This document shows, one piece after another, positions 9,134 through 16,989 of a stretch of DNA of 64,000 bases (its first letter is position 1; the number at the start of each line of letters is the position of its first letter). The stretch is from assembly GCF_038811545.1 (NCBI RefSeq), contig NZ_CP133319.1, positions 2,633,516 to 2,697,515 on the forward strand, given 5' to 3'. The DNA is from Rhodoligotrophos sp. CJ14. GTDB lineage: Bacteria; Pseudomonadota; Alphaproteobacteria; Rhizobiales; Im1. Both the position numbers and the translations under genes were made by a program. Under the pieces are notes generated by a model. The model was not told the DNA's origin, ran no database searches, and saw nothing but the letters and a program-made list of their open reading frames with translations.

Positions 9134-12100
9134 TTAGTTCAGCGCATTGCCGAAAGGATCGAGAATCTCGACCGACGATACGTGCTCCACATCCCGCATA
9201 GAACGTGACGCCTTGAAGCGCCCATATTCGGGGCCGCTGGCCTTCAGCAATGGCGACAGCGGGTCACGCACCAGCGCCTCGCCCACCGGATATCCGTAAT
9301 AGAAACGGCCTCCGTTCTGCGTCGCTTCTGCGGCTAGCCTGCTCCAGAGATCGATCAAATCCTCGACTTGCTGGCGAAGCGCTGGAAGCCCGCCGACGAC
9401 GTTCATTGATTGAGCGCGACGCACGACCTCATCCGCAATCGCCTGTCGCAGATATGAATGGTCGCCAACCTTGGCTGCAGCGCGCTCCTCAGCGAGGAGT
9501 GGTTCAAGATGACGGGCGAGCGAGACGACGCTTGGCGCCAAAGCGCGGTCAATCGCGCGCGCGGCCCATGGCGTAACGCTCGTTGCCTCGACGGTGCGGT
9601 AGAAGGAGGCGTGGAATTGGCGAAATCCTTCATAGTGGAGGCGGTCGCGCGCCTTGTGCACGTTGAGCAGCGCGAGGACGAGGCCCGGCTTCTCGGCGAG
9701 ACGGCCCACGCGGCTCGTCGCCTGGATATACTCGGCGGCGGCTTTGGGTTGGCCTTGCACGACCATCAGCCCGAGCCGGCCAATGTCGAGACCCACCGAG
9801 ATCATGTTGGTGGCAAGCGCCACATCGACGCCGTTCGGAGCAAAGACCGAGCGCGCAAGTGCATCTTTGGCGGCGGCAACCTTGTCGGTGCTCTCGCGCG
9901 ACGTTAACTCAAGTACATCGCGGAGTTCGCGGTTCTCGAAGGGCTGATCCTTCGGATTCAGCCGCCGGCGACGTGTACCGTAATCGGCGAGTTTTGCCCT
10001 CACCTCGTCCTCAACGATGCGGCGCGCGCCGCCGAGCTCGCGCAAGGCATTGAAGTAACAAAGAGCCGTCAGGTACGGATCGGCCGCGTCGCCCAGCGGC
10101 TTCTCTCTTTCGCCGGCCGCGAGCAGCGTTGTTAGGGCGCGCAGGAACAGTAGCTTCGGTCCTTTGCCGGGTGCGGCAAGCCCGACATAGAGGCGGCCAG
10201 GGCTGTTGGCCGCCGGCACCGTGATGGCAAAGAAGGAGTCGCGACGGTCCGGGCCGGGCGGCGGGAAGATGGCTGTCTTCGGGCGGTCGAACAACGCCTT
10301 GATCTGCGCGTCGGCACGACGGACGGTTGCAGTGCTGGCGATGATCTTCGGTCTGACGATTCGATCACCGCGCTGGCGCGACGCCAAACGGTCCAGGGCG
10401 ATCTCGTAAAGCGACGCCACAGTCCCGAGGGGGCCGCTGATCAAGTGGAGTTCGTCCTGGATGATCAGTGCAGGAGGCAGCAGCCGTGCGCTGCCGTACA
10501 GCTTGCGTCCAACCCCCGGTTCGGCAGCGCCATAAAAGCCGTGCTCGTCCTCGCGATCGACGTGGTCGAAGAAAGCGCCGACCTTGTCGACGAACGGCAA
10601 GCCGGCAAACTTGTCCACGGTGGCAATGAGAAATGCAGGCAAACGCCGATAGATGGCGTCGTCAACGGTCAACACTGGTAGCGGCTTACCCGAGCCGAAG
10701 GGACAGCGCGAGTTCGCACAGCCGATCTCCAAGTTCTGGGGCGCGAGATCGCTCGGCGTGCAACGGAAGCTATCGCGGGTGAAGGGCTCCCCACACCAAG
10801 GGCAAGTCTTGATCGGTGCCGGGGCTTCACGACCATCCCGCTTGTAACGGCGAACGCGTCCGACTGCGGTTTCCGGTCCGGTGTTGCCTCGCCCGCCCAA
10901 ACGGTTCGGCGTCGCCGCAACTCCCACCCAAAGCCCGATCTCGATCGGCCAGTCGCCAAGCTTGTTCCGTTCACCCTCGCGCCAAGCTGCCTCGCCGCGC
11001 ATCAATTCAAGTGCGCAAATAACGCCGGCTGCGCGGCTGAGCTGGTCGAGCGTCAGAAGACGCAGCGTGTAGCGCATCAGCACCGCGACGCCCGCCCCGA
11101 GCTTGCCGCCATTCGTGATTCGCCGATGCGCGATGGTCCAGGCGGCGAGGCCGAGATAGGCTTCGGTCTTGCCGCCACCGGTCGGGAAGAAGAGCAGATC
11201 CACGGCTTCACGATCGACGTGCAGCGGATCCTGGAGTGCCGAAAGATTCAAAAGGATGAAGGCGAGCTGGAACGGTCGCCACTTGGGCGCTTTCTGAGCA
11301 GCTGGATCGCCACCGTAACCTGCCGCGCGTTGGCGATTGGCGCGCGCTATTGCCTCATTCATGGCGCAGAAGGCAAGCCGCGCGTGTTGATCGCTCGCGA
11401 GCAGCGCAATGCCTTCGGATATGCGTCGGCTTGCGGCGCCGGCCGCATCGACGAGACGTTGCGCAGTGGTCTGCCGCGGCGCGCCAGGGATTCTCGAGAC
11501 TTCGCCGCTTTGTGCTGCAATCCACGCGTCATACGCTGCCGGCAAACCTTCGAGCGCGCGCCGCAAATCGTCGGGTCCGGTTCGCGCGAGATCGGCGAGG
11601 GCCTCCATTCCGAATACGACGTTCGGAATGTCCTCGTTCGGCTCGACCCGCTCGACTTCAGCGGTCGGCAAGTAGTCCGTTGCGGCCTCGCGCACGACGC
11701 CCTCCGGATCCGCCTTCCAATCAGCAGAGGTGTTCACGCCTACCGCGTACTCGCAAACGTCCCGGTAATGCAGATCGGCGATCGCCTCGTCGATGTCCTT
11801 CGAGCCGAACCCGCGCATGTTGGCGCGCGGATGAAGCCCCGCCTCGGAGCGTACGGAGAGTCTGACCTGGAAAGCATAGGTCACGTCTTGGTAGCGCCGG
11901 CGCACAGAGCTGCGGCGATTTACGGCCATCACGGTCAGCACGCGAAGGCTGCGCTTGGTGCCGTCGGGTTCGGTTACTACATAGGGACGCGCATGGAGCT
12001 CCAGCTGAAGCGCACCCGAGGGCCGTTGTGCGCCACCGGAGTTTGGAACGATGATGGTGGTCCGCTTTCCATCCGCGGGGACAGGCACCTTCAGAGTCTC

Positions 12101-12586
12101 GTTGCCAGGTACGCGGTCCCATACGACCTCTGGCGCGTCTGCATTGTCGCTGAGCAACTCCTCCTCACTCAACGGAGGCACTGTGATGTAGTCGCCCCAG
12201 GAGAGGTTTACCTCAACCTCACGTACCGACGCGGCGAGCAAAACCGTGAGACCAAGGGACGACGGCGCTCGAATGCGCACCGCGGGCGGTGTGTCTTCCT
12301 GAGCGTCATCGGCCGCGCGTGCAGGTCCGGCGTCCGTGTCCGCACCAAGATCGTCGCCGACAAGCGGGTCACCCTCTTCGAACAGTTCGCCCTCTTCTGG
12401 AATCTCGGCAGAAGGCCCACTCGGCTCTGGCACAGGCGCGAGATAGCCGGTCACGTACCAGCCCGACGGCTTCTCCTTGAGTTGCTCGCGAGCTAGGTCC
12501 GCATCTTGCGGCCCGGGGCCGATCAGGTCACGGCGCAATGTCTCGATGAGGCGCGCGCGGATATCGGTTGAGGTTGTCGCCGTCAT
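9134..12586 (-). CDS. drmA: DISARM helicase DrmA
   Basis: 1150 aa. Walker A is LLFFPTGGGKTEAYLGLAAW (near residue 470) and the DEAD-like box is IIQDELHLISGPLGT. Later helicase motifs include IIASTATVRRAD, LATNMISVGLDI and QATSRVGR. A Cys set (TCPWCGEPF, CANSRCPFG) lies between the motor halves. The motor unwinds or moves on incoming DNA together with DrmB. Its ATG overlaps the PIN-protein stop by ATGA, so expression is coupled to the regulator-PIN pair upstream rather than directly to the methylase gene. Confidence 0.92.
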   Translation of the reverse strand: MTATTSTDIRARLIETLRRDLIGPGPQDADLAREQLKEKPSGWYVTGYLAPVPEPSGPSAEIPEEGELFEEGDPLVGDDLGADTDAGPARAADDAQEDTPPAVRIRAPSSLGLTVLLAASVREVEVNLSWGDYITVPPLSEEELLSDNADAPEVVWDRVPGNETLKVPVPADGKRTTIIVPNSGGAQRPSGALQLELHARPYVVTEPDGTKRSLRVLTVMAVNRRSSVRRRYQDVTYAFQVRLSVRSEAGLHPRANMRGFGSKDIDEAIADLHYRDVCEYAVGVNTSADWKADPEGVVREAATDYLPTAEVERVEPNEDIPNVVFGMEALADLARTGPDDLRRALEGLPAAYDAWIAAQSGEVSRIPGAPRQTTAQRLVDAAGAASRRISEGIALLASDQHARLAFCAMNEAIARANRQRAAGYGGDPAAQKAPKWRPFQLAFILLNLSALQDPLHVDREAVDLLFFPTGGGKTEAYLGLAAWTIAHRRITNGGKLGAGVAVLMRYTLRLLTLDQLSRAAGVICALELMRGEAAWREGERNKLGDWPIEIGLWVGVAATPNRLGGRGNTGPETAVGRVRRYKRDGREAPAPIKTCPWCGEPFTRDSFRCTPSDLAPQNLEIGCANSRCPFGSGKPLPVLTVDDAIYRRLPAFLIATVDKFAGLPFVDKVGAFFDHVDREDEHGFYGAAEPGVGRKLYGSARLLPPALIIQDELHLISGPLGTVASLYEIALDRLASRQRGDRIVRPKIIASTATVRRADAQIKALFDRPKTAIFPPPGPDRRDSFFAITVPAANSPGRLYVGLAAPGKGPKLLFLRALTTLLAAGEREKPLGDAADPYLTALCYFNALRELGGARRIVEDEVRAKLADYGTRRRRLNPKDQPFENRELRDVLELTSRESTDKVAAAKDALARSVFAPNGVDVALATNMISVGLDIGRLGLMVVQGQPKAAAEYIQATSRVGRLAEKPGLVLALLNVHKARDRLHYEGFRQFHASFYRTVEATSVTPWAARAIDRALAPSVVSLARHLEPLLAEERAAAKVGDHSYLRQAIADEVVRRAQSMNVVGGLPALRQQVEDLIDLWSRLAAEATQNGGRFYYGYPVGEALVRDPLSPLLKASGPEYGRFKASRSMRDVEHVSSVEILDPFGNALN

Positions 12587-13098
12587 GCGATCTTCCCTTC
12601 GCGCTGCGCGAGCTCGACAAGCGTTCGGCTCAACCAGTCTTGACGATACGCGCCTTTGAGTGGCGTTTTCGGGCGGAAACCGGCCTCATCGAGAAGACGC
12701 TCAAGCGAAACGAGGCGGTCGCGCAGGTTTGCCCTCACGCCAATGCGCAAGCTCGCTTTGTCGGGACCGCAGAGCACCCAGGCATCCGAACGGGCGAGCG
12801 CGTGCGCCCAAAGCGCCTTCTCGCCCTCATCGAGCATGGCGATCTCGCCGTCGCGGATGAGGGCGGCGGCGCGCTCGGCGTCCGAGACCTTGTGCACCGC
12901 TTTGAGGCCCGCGAGGAGCGCTTCCCGATCAATCTGCTGCTCCGGCCGGCGATTCTGGTAGCCGGTTTGAGTTTCGATCACGCACTCCTCCACTGTTTCG
13001 AGCGCGTAGCCGCCGCAGAGCGCCCGCCACGCATCGATACGCCACGCCTCGATAATGACGTTCGTGTCCACGAGAACAGGCCCCCGCCAGCGCGCCAC
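12583..13098 (-). CDS. PIN-domain protein
   Basis: 171 aa. The N-terminal GPVLVDTNVIIEAWRIDAW has the first PIN acid (D11) in the hallmark VDTN motif. EECVIETQTGY supplies the second acid, and the SDAWVLCGPDKASLRIG region resembles the third and fourth positions, though its acids are less canonical. PIN proteins are metal-dependent RNases, often toxins. It starts 7 bp after the XRE-ImmA gene and overlaps drmA by 4 bp. An XRE-ImmA/IrrE gene beside a PIN gene is a recurrent predicted toxin-antitoxin arrangement; here it sits inside a DISARM operon. RNase activity is inference. Confidence 0.7.
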   Translation of the reverse strand: MARWRGPVLVDTNVIIEAWRIDAWRALCGGYALETVEECVIETQTGYQNRRPEQQIDREALLAGLKAVHKVSDAERAAALIRDGEIAMLDEGEKALWAHALARSDAWVLCGPDKASLRIGVRANLRDRLVSLERLLDEAGFRPKTPLKGAYRQDWLSRTLVELAQREGKIA

Positions 13099-13105
13099 CG
13101 TTGCC

Positions 13106-14236
13106 TCACAGCTCGTAAGGCGCCGGGACGCCGTGCGCAGCGAAGAGATCGCCTAGGTCATCGACGGAAAGTCCGAGCAGGCTTGCGATCTTGCGGACAG
13201 AGACGCGTCCCTCCTCTATGGCGCGAGCGACGATCTCGACAAAGCGCTTCGAGAACAATGGCGGTCTTTCAGCAGCACGATTGTCAGCAAAGAGCCCGGT
13301 AGGATGGCCATTGTTGCGAATGGCATCCGCCGGCACAGCACGCGCCTCAGTTTTGTCGAGGAGGTCGAGTGAGACGAGCCGCCACATCAAGGCCGTAGAT
13401 GTCACTTCAAGGTGATCGGCCGTCGCGTTGAGTTGAGCGACCAGCGCGTCGCCGCGAAGCTTGCGCCAGTCGGGCGCGGCCTGGACAGTGCGCGCCGGCA
13501 TCAGCAAAGCCGAAGCGAAGGCGTTGGCGAGCTGCTCGACCCGATTGGCGCCGCCGGTTTCAGTTACGTCCTCGACATGGACCGGCGGCATCGCATCCCA
13601 GGTCAGGATGTGAAAGAGCTCGTGCGCTAGATCGAAGTGCCGGCGGCCCGGCACTTCGTCGCGGTTGATGAGCACGACATCGAGATCGGGAAGACGGCAT
13701 GCCGCGCCCGAAACGCCGTGATGGCTGGGCGTGACCATCAGCACGAGAATGTTGAGATCACGCTCCATCACCTCGGGCAGCCGTCGTGCGGGGACATCAC
13801 CGAGCTTGTGCTCGGTCGCGAAACGTTCGCCGGCCTCGGCCGCATCTTCGAAGCGCGAGTTCTTGGTCAGCCGGAGCGATCGGCGTTCCAGCGGCGGCTT
13901 CTCGCCGACTTCTGTGCCGAGCGTGCGGAACGCGGCAATGAGCTGGCCCGCAACACGCTCGTAAGCACCGAGCACGGCCGGCGGCACATTAGATTGTCGC
14001 CAGTTGAAGCGCCCCTCGCCGACGAGGCGGAACGGGTCGGTGAAATAGTCCAGCGGGGCGCCAAGCTCCCGGACGGCTAGCAGAAGCTCATCAGCCGAGA
14101 GCCGGCGCTCGCCAGTCTCGATGGCGGAAACCGTCTGGCGGTCCTTGAAGCCGAACAGGCGCGCGAGATCGTCCTGCGAGAGCTTCTTTTCCTCCCGCAG
14201 AACCCTCAAGCGCTGTCCGATCAAAGGATTAGCCAT
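13106..14236 (-). CDS. XRE helix-turn-helix / ImmA-IrrE metallopeptidase fusion
   Basis: 376 aa. Residues 6-60 form an XRE domain (IGQRLRVLREEKKLSQDDLA, TVSAIETGERRLSADEL). Residues about 150-270 form an ImmA/IrrE peptidase with the zinc motif HELFH at 205-209 (FDLAHELFHILTW) and a downstream NRVEQLANAFASALLMP helix that offers the third ligand. Such proteins often cleave or release a repressor under stress. A good Shine-Dalgarno (TAGGAGG) precedes ATG 14236, and a dedicated promoter with two inverted repeats lies just upstream. It is therefore likely autoregulated and may set PIN, drmA and drmB levels. Confidence 0.85.
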   Translation of the reverse strand: MANPLIGQRLRVLREEKKLSQDDLARLFGFKDRQTVSAIETGERRLSADELLLAVRELGAPLDYFTDPFRLVGEGRFNWRQSNVPPAVLGAYERVAGQLIAAFRTLGTEVGEKPPLERRSLRLTKNSRFEDAAEAGERFATEHKLGDVPARRLPEVMERDLNILVLMVTPSHHGVSGAACRLPDLDVVLINRDEVPGRRHFDLAHELFHILTWDAMPPVHVEDVTETGGANRVEQLANAFASALLMPARTVQAAPDWRKLRGDALVAQLNATADHLEVTSTALMWRLVSLDLLDKTEARAVPADAIRNNGHPTGLFADNRAAERPPLFSKRFVEIVARAIEEGRVSVRKIASLLGLSVDDLGDLFAAHGVPAPYEL

Positions 14237-14241
14237 GGTTG

Positions 14242-14295
14242 CCTCCTACCGGCAAGATATAGCCTTGCGAATCATGGTTTGCAAGATTATCTTGC
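14242..14295 (-). promoter_or_regulatory. promoter and paired operators of the XRE-ImmA gene
   Basis: On the minus strand a -35 TTGCAA (14279-14284) and a -10 TATATC (14256-14261) are 17 bp apart, followed by TAGGAGG (from 14250). Two dyads overlap these boxes: GCAAGATTATCTTGC (14281-14295, perfect apart from the centre base) covers the -35, and GCAAGATATAGCCTTGC (14252-14268, imperfect) covers the -10. Both share the half-site GCAAG. This is the layout expected for XRE autorepression. Confidence 0.7.
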
Positions 14296-14380
14296 ACAGG
14301 CTCACCTGACTCCGGAGAAAGGTTGCCGAAATGCCACGTCCCAAATAGCCCGGCCTGGATGGCCGCCATCGCAACAATGA

Positions 14381-14527
14381 TGGAACCACCCGCGCGAAGC
14401 GTGGGGTACACGCCGCCAAATCTACGGGGATGATTTCGCTGCAGGTTATCGGAGCGATGTGCGTCTCGACACCCTGCTGGAGCGCGAGGGCGTCGCATCG
14501 CTGAATGACGTCCTTGAGAAGAAGTGA
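14381..14527 (+). pseudogene. possible remnant of a small gene on the plus strand
   Basis: In the 304-bp gap between the GIY-YIG and XRE-ImmA genes an open frame of 48 codons without a start ends at TGA 14525-14527. It reads protein-like (GTRRQIYGDDFAAGYRSDV, then RLDTLLEREGVASL and NDVLEKK). Just upstream another frame has GGAGAAAGG before an ATG at 14331 (MPRPK then stop). This suggests a small plus-strand gene broken by frameshifts. No family recognised. It is the only plus-strand coding-like signal within the DISARM block. Confidence 0.3.
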
Positions 14528-14540
14528 GGTGAGGCCTCGA

Positions 14541-15101
14541 TCAATCGGCCGCGAGTCGAGCGCCATGCAACGCCGCCTGTCGCTCGACGGCCGCACGTTG
14601 GTCAGGCGTGAAGCGTAGATCGTCGAGCAAGGCATCGACCAGCTCGGTTGGTTCGGACAAAGGTGCAAAGCCGCGTTTCCCTCCCCAATCGAGCATGCTT
14701 CTGGGCGCCAGCGCCTGAACGGCGATCTCCAGCCTCGGCAATTCGGCCCAAAGTGACTGCGGCAATGTCACAAACGTTGCTCGGCAACGGCGTCTAATGA
14801 ACTCGGTGCGCAAACGCTTTGCCAAACAAGCGTCCGGGCTTACGTCTCGCTTCACACGCCACATGCGGCCCGTGTTGTAGGCATGCGAGAATTTGTGGCT
14901 CCGGCCTTCCGAGCCGGTCACGTGACGATTATGAATCCGATCAAAGAAGCCGCTTTCGATCGACTTCGTGATCCCGATGTAGCGGATCGTTCCCGTGTGG
15001 TCGTGCAAAGCATAGATGCCGTGGTCATGAGGTAGCGTACCGAGTTGTACTGGTTCGCCCCTCATGAGATCGCGGAGAACGGTAGACGGATCGGGCATCA
15101 T
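14541..15101 (-). CDS. GIY-YIG nuclease-domain protein
   Basis: 186 aa. Residues 28-43 read GIYALHDHTGTIRYIG, the GIY and YIG strands of the family. FFDRIHNRHV supplies the conserved Arg on the following helix, and the helix LWAELPRLEIAVQAL has a candidate catalytic Glu. The C-terminal part (about 135-186) is not recognised. GIY-YIG enzymes cut DNA. The gene starts 23 bp after the upstream unknown gene and is in line with the drm genes, so it is probably part of the defence operon. Catalytic residues beyond the motif are assigned by position only. Confidence 0.75.
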   Translation of the reverse strand: MMPDPSTVLRDLMRGEPVQLGTLPHDHGIYALHDHTGTIRYIGITKSIESGFFDRIHNRHVTGSEGRSHKFSHAYNTGRMWRVKRDVSPDACLAKRLRTEFIRRRCRATFVTLPQSLWAELPRLEIAVQALAPRSMLDWGGKRGFAPLSEPTELVDALLDDLRFTPDQRAAVERQAALHGARLAAD

Positions 15102-15124
15102 CGGTTCGGCATGGCCTAGAGGAG

Positions 15125-15931
15125 TTATGGCTGCGATTGCTCGCTGTCCTCTTTGTAGTCGCCGACGACCCAGATGAAGCTTTGGACGTCGATGCGGTCC
15201 CGCGGCTTGAGTTCTACCAATTCGGCGGCCGTTTTCGACACGAGGTCGAGGAGGCTCTCGTAAACGGCAAAATTTAGCCGCGGCTCGTAGTCCGACGCAA
15301 AGCGATGCCCGACGCGGGCCGCGAAGTCTTTAGTGACCTCGGGCTTCAGGAACATGTGCTCTTCCGGCCGCCACAGAAACGGAAGGTAGGTTGCAACCGT
15401 CCATTTCGCGTTGTCGTGCGGCTTCAGCGCTCGTTCCATCTGCACGAGCGCCGGCTTCCCCTCGCCCAGCGTAAAGCGGGCCGCGGCCCGAATGAACTCG
15501 TCTGCCGCCGGCCCGCGCAGTACGTCCTGGAGACGCACCTTCTCGAACGGCGACAGCAGGTTTGTCGCGCGAAAAACAGCAAGGACCGGCTCGCCCAAAC
15601 CGGAGGCGGTGACAGCCTGTTCGAGTGGCGCCGTTTCATCGAGGCGCTGCTTGGCAGCAATCTTGTAGTCGCGCTCCGCGTTCGTGTAGCCGGCTGAATG
15701 GAAGCCGTTCGGGAAGAAGCGCAGGAACCGCGCCCAGGCGCCTTCGAAGCCGAAATACTTCGGATCGCCCTTGCCGGCGTCATCGTGCAGTTGCCGCCAC
15801 ACGTCGTCGGCCTTCTCGCCCTCGACGCAGACCTTACCATGGGCGAGGCCGAAAAAGCGCCCGTCCTTCCGCACAAGACGAAGCTCTTTCTTGCCCAGCC
15901 TACCGATGCGGATCGTCTCTGCCTTGCTCAT
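15125..15931 (-). CDS. unknown protein in the DISARM cluster
   Basis: 268 aa. No family recognised. Visible features are YFGFEGAWARFLRFFPNGFH, an aromatic-rich segment near residue 60; TYLPFLWRPEEHMFLKPEVT near 185; and a C-terminal DRIDVQSFIWVVGDY. The longer open frame upstream has no support. ATG 15931 is chosen because it overlaps the DUF3883 stop by ATGA, the same coupling seen at other junctions of the cluster. The place between a nuclease-like and a GIY-YIG gene suggests a helper or specificity role, which is inference. Confidence 0.8.
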   Translation of the reverse strand: MSKAETIRIGRLGKKELRLVRKDGRFFGLAHGKVCVEGEKADDVWRQLHDDAGKGDPKYFGFEGAWARFLRFFPNGFHSAGYTNAERDYKIAAKQRLDETAPLEQAVTASGLGEPVLAVFRATNLLSPFEKVRLQDVLRGPAADEFIRAAARFTLGEGKPALVQMERALKPHDNAKWTVATYLPFLWRPEEHMFLKPEVTKDFAARVGHRFASDYEPRLNFAVYESLLDLVSKTAAELVELKPRDRIDVQSFIWVVGDYKEDSEQSQP

Positions 15932-16989
15932 TTTTGCACCGAATCGGCAGGAACTGCCGTCAATCTGGCCGCTTTGCGTTCCTCGAATTGGAGACGCCAT
16001 TGGCCGTCGAGGGTCCACCAGGCATTTTCCCGCGATGTCCGCCCCCGCACCAAGACGAACTCGCGGATGACCGCCTTGCCGAGCGCATCGGTCACGATAG
16101 CGATTCGGTAGTGCCCTTCGGGATTGCGAAGGCGCTGGTAGCGGCTCAGACAATCGAACTCGTTGACCGACAGCTCCGCGGCCACATCGTTGCCGGACCG
16201 GCCCTTGACTTCGACGTGCAAGGTCTCATCGCCGCGAGTTGCAACCAGATCATAGCCGAGGTTATCCTTCTCCACCGACTCGATCGTGAATCCTAAGCCT
16301 TCCAGATGGCGCCCCACAGCCTTCACGGCGGCTACCTCAATCCGCCGGCGCTTCTCTACATCAGCTTGCCAGCCGGAAACTCCTGTTTTTCTGCTGCTGT
16401 TATGCGAAGCCTTGGCACCCGACCAGCTCCGCAGATCGATGTCCCGGAGAATCTCGGTGAGCCGCCGGAGGGCTTGTGACTTCGGCTTGGGATAGAAGAC
16501 TTTCTGTTGTCCGGGCCATGACTCGCCACCGCGAGCCTGACGAGATGGCACAAATATCGGCCTGGCTTCGGGAGGGAGAAGCACGCAATTCCTCGCCTCT
16601 GCCATGCAGCGGTAGCCAGCAATCTCCGTACCGATCTTGCGGCGGCGCGCGAGCGCACCGGTCGGTTCCTGATCGTGCCGATAGACTATCGCATCACGCC
16701 AGACGCCGACCACAGCGCGCCCTCCTTGCTCCGGATGTGGGGCGGTCCACACGACAGTGACGCCATCCAATGTTTCGGTGTTCTTCGGGACTGAAAAGTG
16801 GTTTTCGAAATGCAACGTCCCGGTGGGCGGGACATAGCCATAATAGCGACCATCGACGTCGCGAAAGTTGTACATCTCATGGCCATAGCCATGCTCGGCA
16901 GCAAACTTGAAGCCGCCGGCGCTCAAGCTCGCACGATCGCCATCATATTTGGCCATCCAAGCCGTATGAAAGACGATGATATCAGCCAT
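15928..16989 (-). CDS. DUF3883 protein with PD-(D/E)XK-like motif
   Basis: 353 aa. The C-terminal domain (about 210-320) reads IESVEKDNLGYDLVATRGDE followed by TLHVEVKG, giving D247 and E260-V-K262, the spacing of a PD-(D/E)XK nuclease fold. This is the DUF3883 domain. The N-terminal half (1-150) has GYGHEMYNFRDVDGRYYGYVPP and is not recognised. Start ATG 16989 overlaps the drmMI stop by 8 bp, and the stop overlaps the next gene by ATGA. DUF3883 proteins are common beside restriction-type systems. Nuclease activity is inferred from the motif. Confidence 0.8.
   Translation of the reverse strand: MADIIVFHTAWMAKYDGDRASLSAGGFKFAAEHGYGHEMYNFRDVDGRYYGYVPPTGTLHFENHFSVPKNTETLDGVTVVWTAPHPEQGGRAVVGVWRDAIVYRHDQEPTGALARRRKIGTEIAGYRCMAEARNCVLLPPEARPIFVPSRQARGGESWPGQQKVFYPKPKSQALRRLTEILRDIDLRSWSGAKASHNSSRKTGVSGWQADVEKRRRIEVAAVKAVGRHLEGLGFTIESVEKDNLGYDLVATRGDETLHVEVKGRSGNDVAAELSVNEFDCLSRYQRLRNPEGHYRIAIVTDALGKAVIREFVLVRGRTSRENAWWTLDGQWRLQFEERKAARLTAVPADSVQK

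Noticed and set aside
11126-12496. 456-codon plus-strand frame across drmA
   Set aside because: Antisense of a well-supported helicase gene, with no ribosome-binding site or recognisable motif.
15932-16153. longer N-terminus for the 268-aa unknown protein
   Set aside because: The extension is antisense-like, low in expected features and lies inside the DUF3883 coding sequence; the ATGA-coupled start fits the operon.
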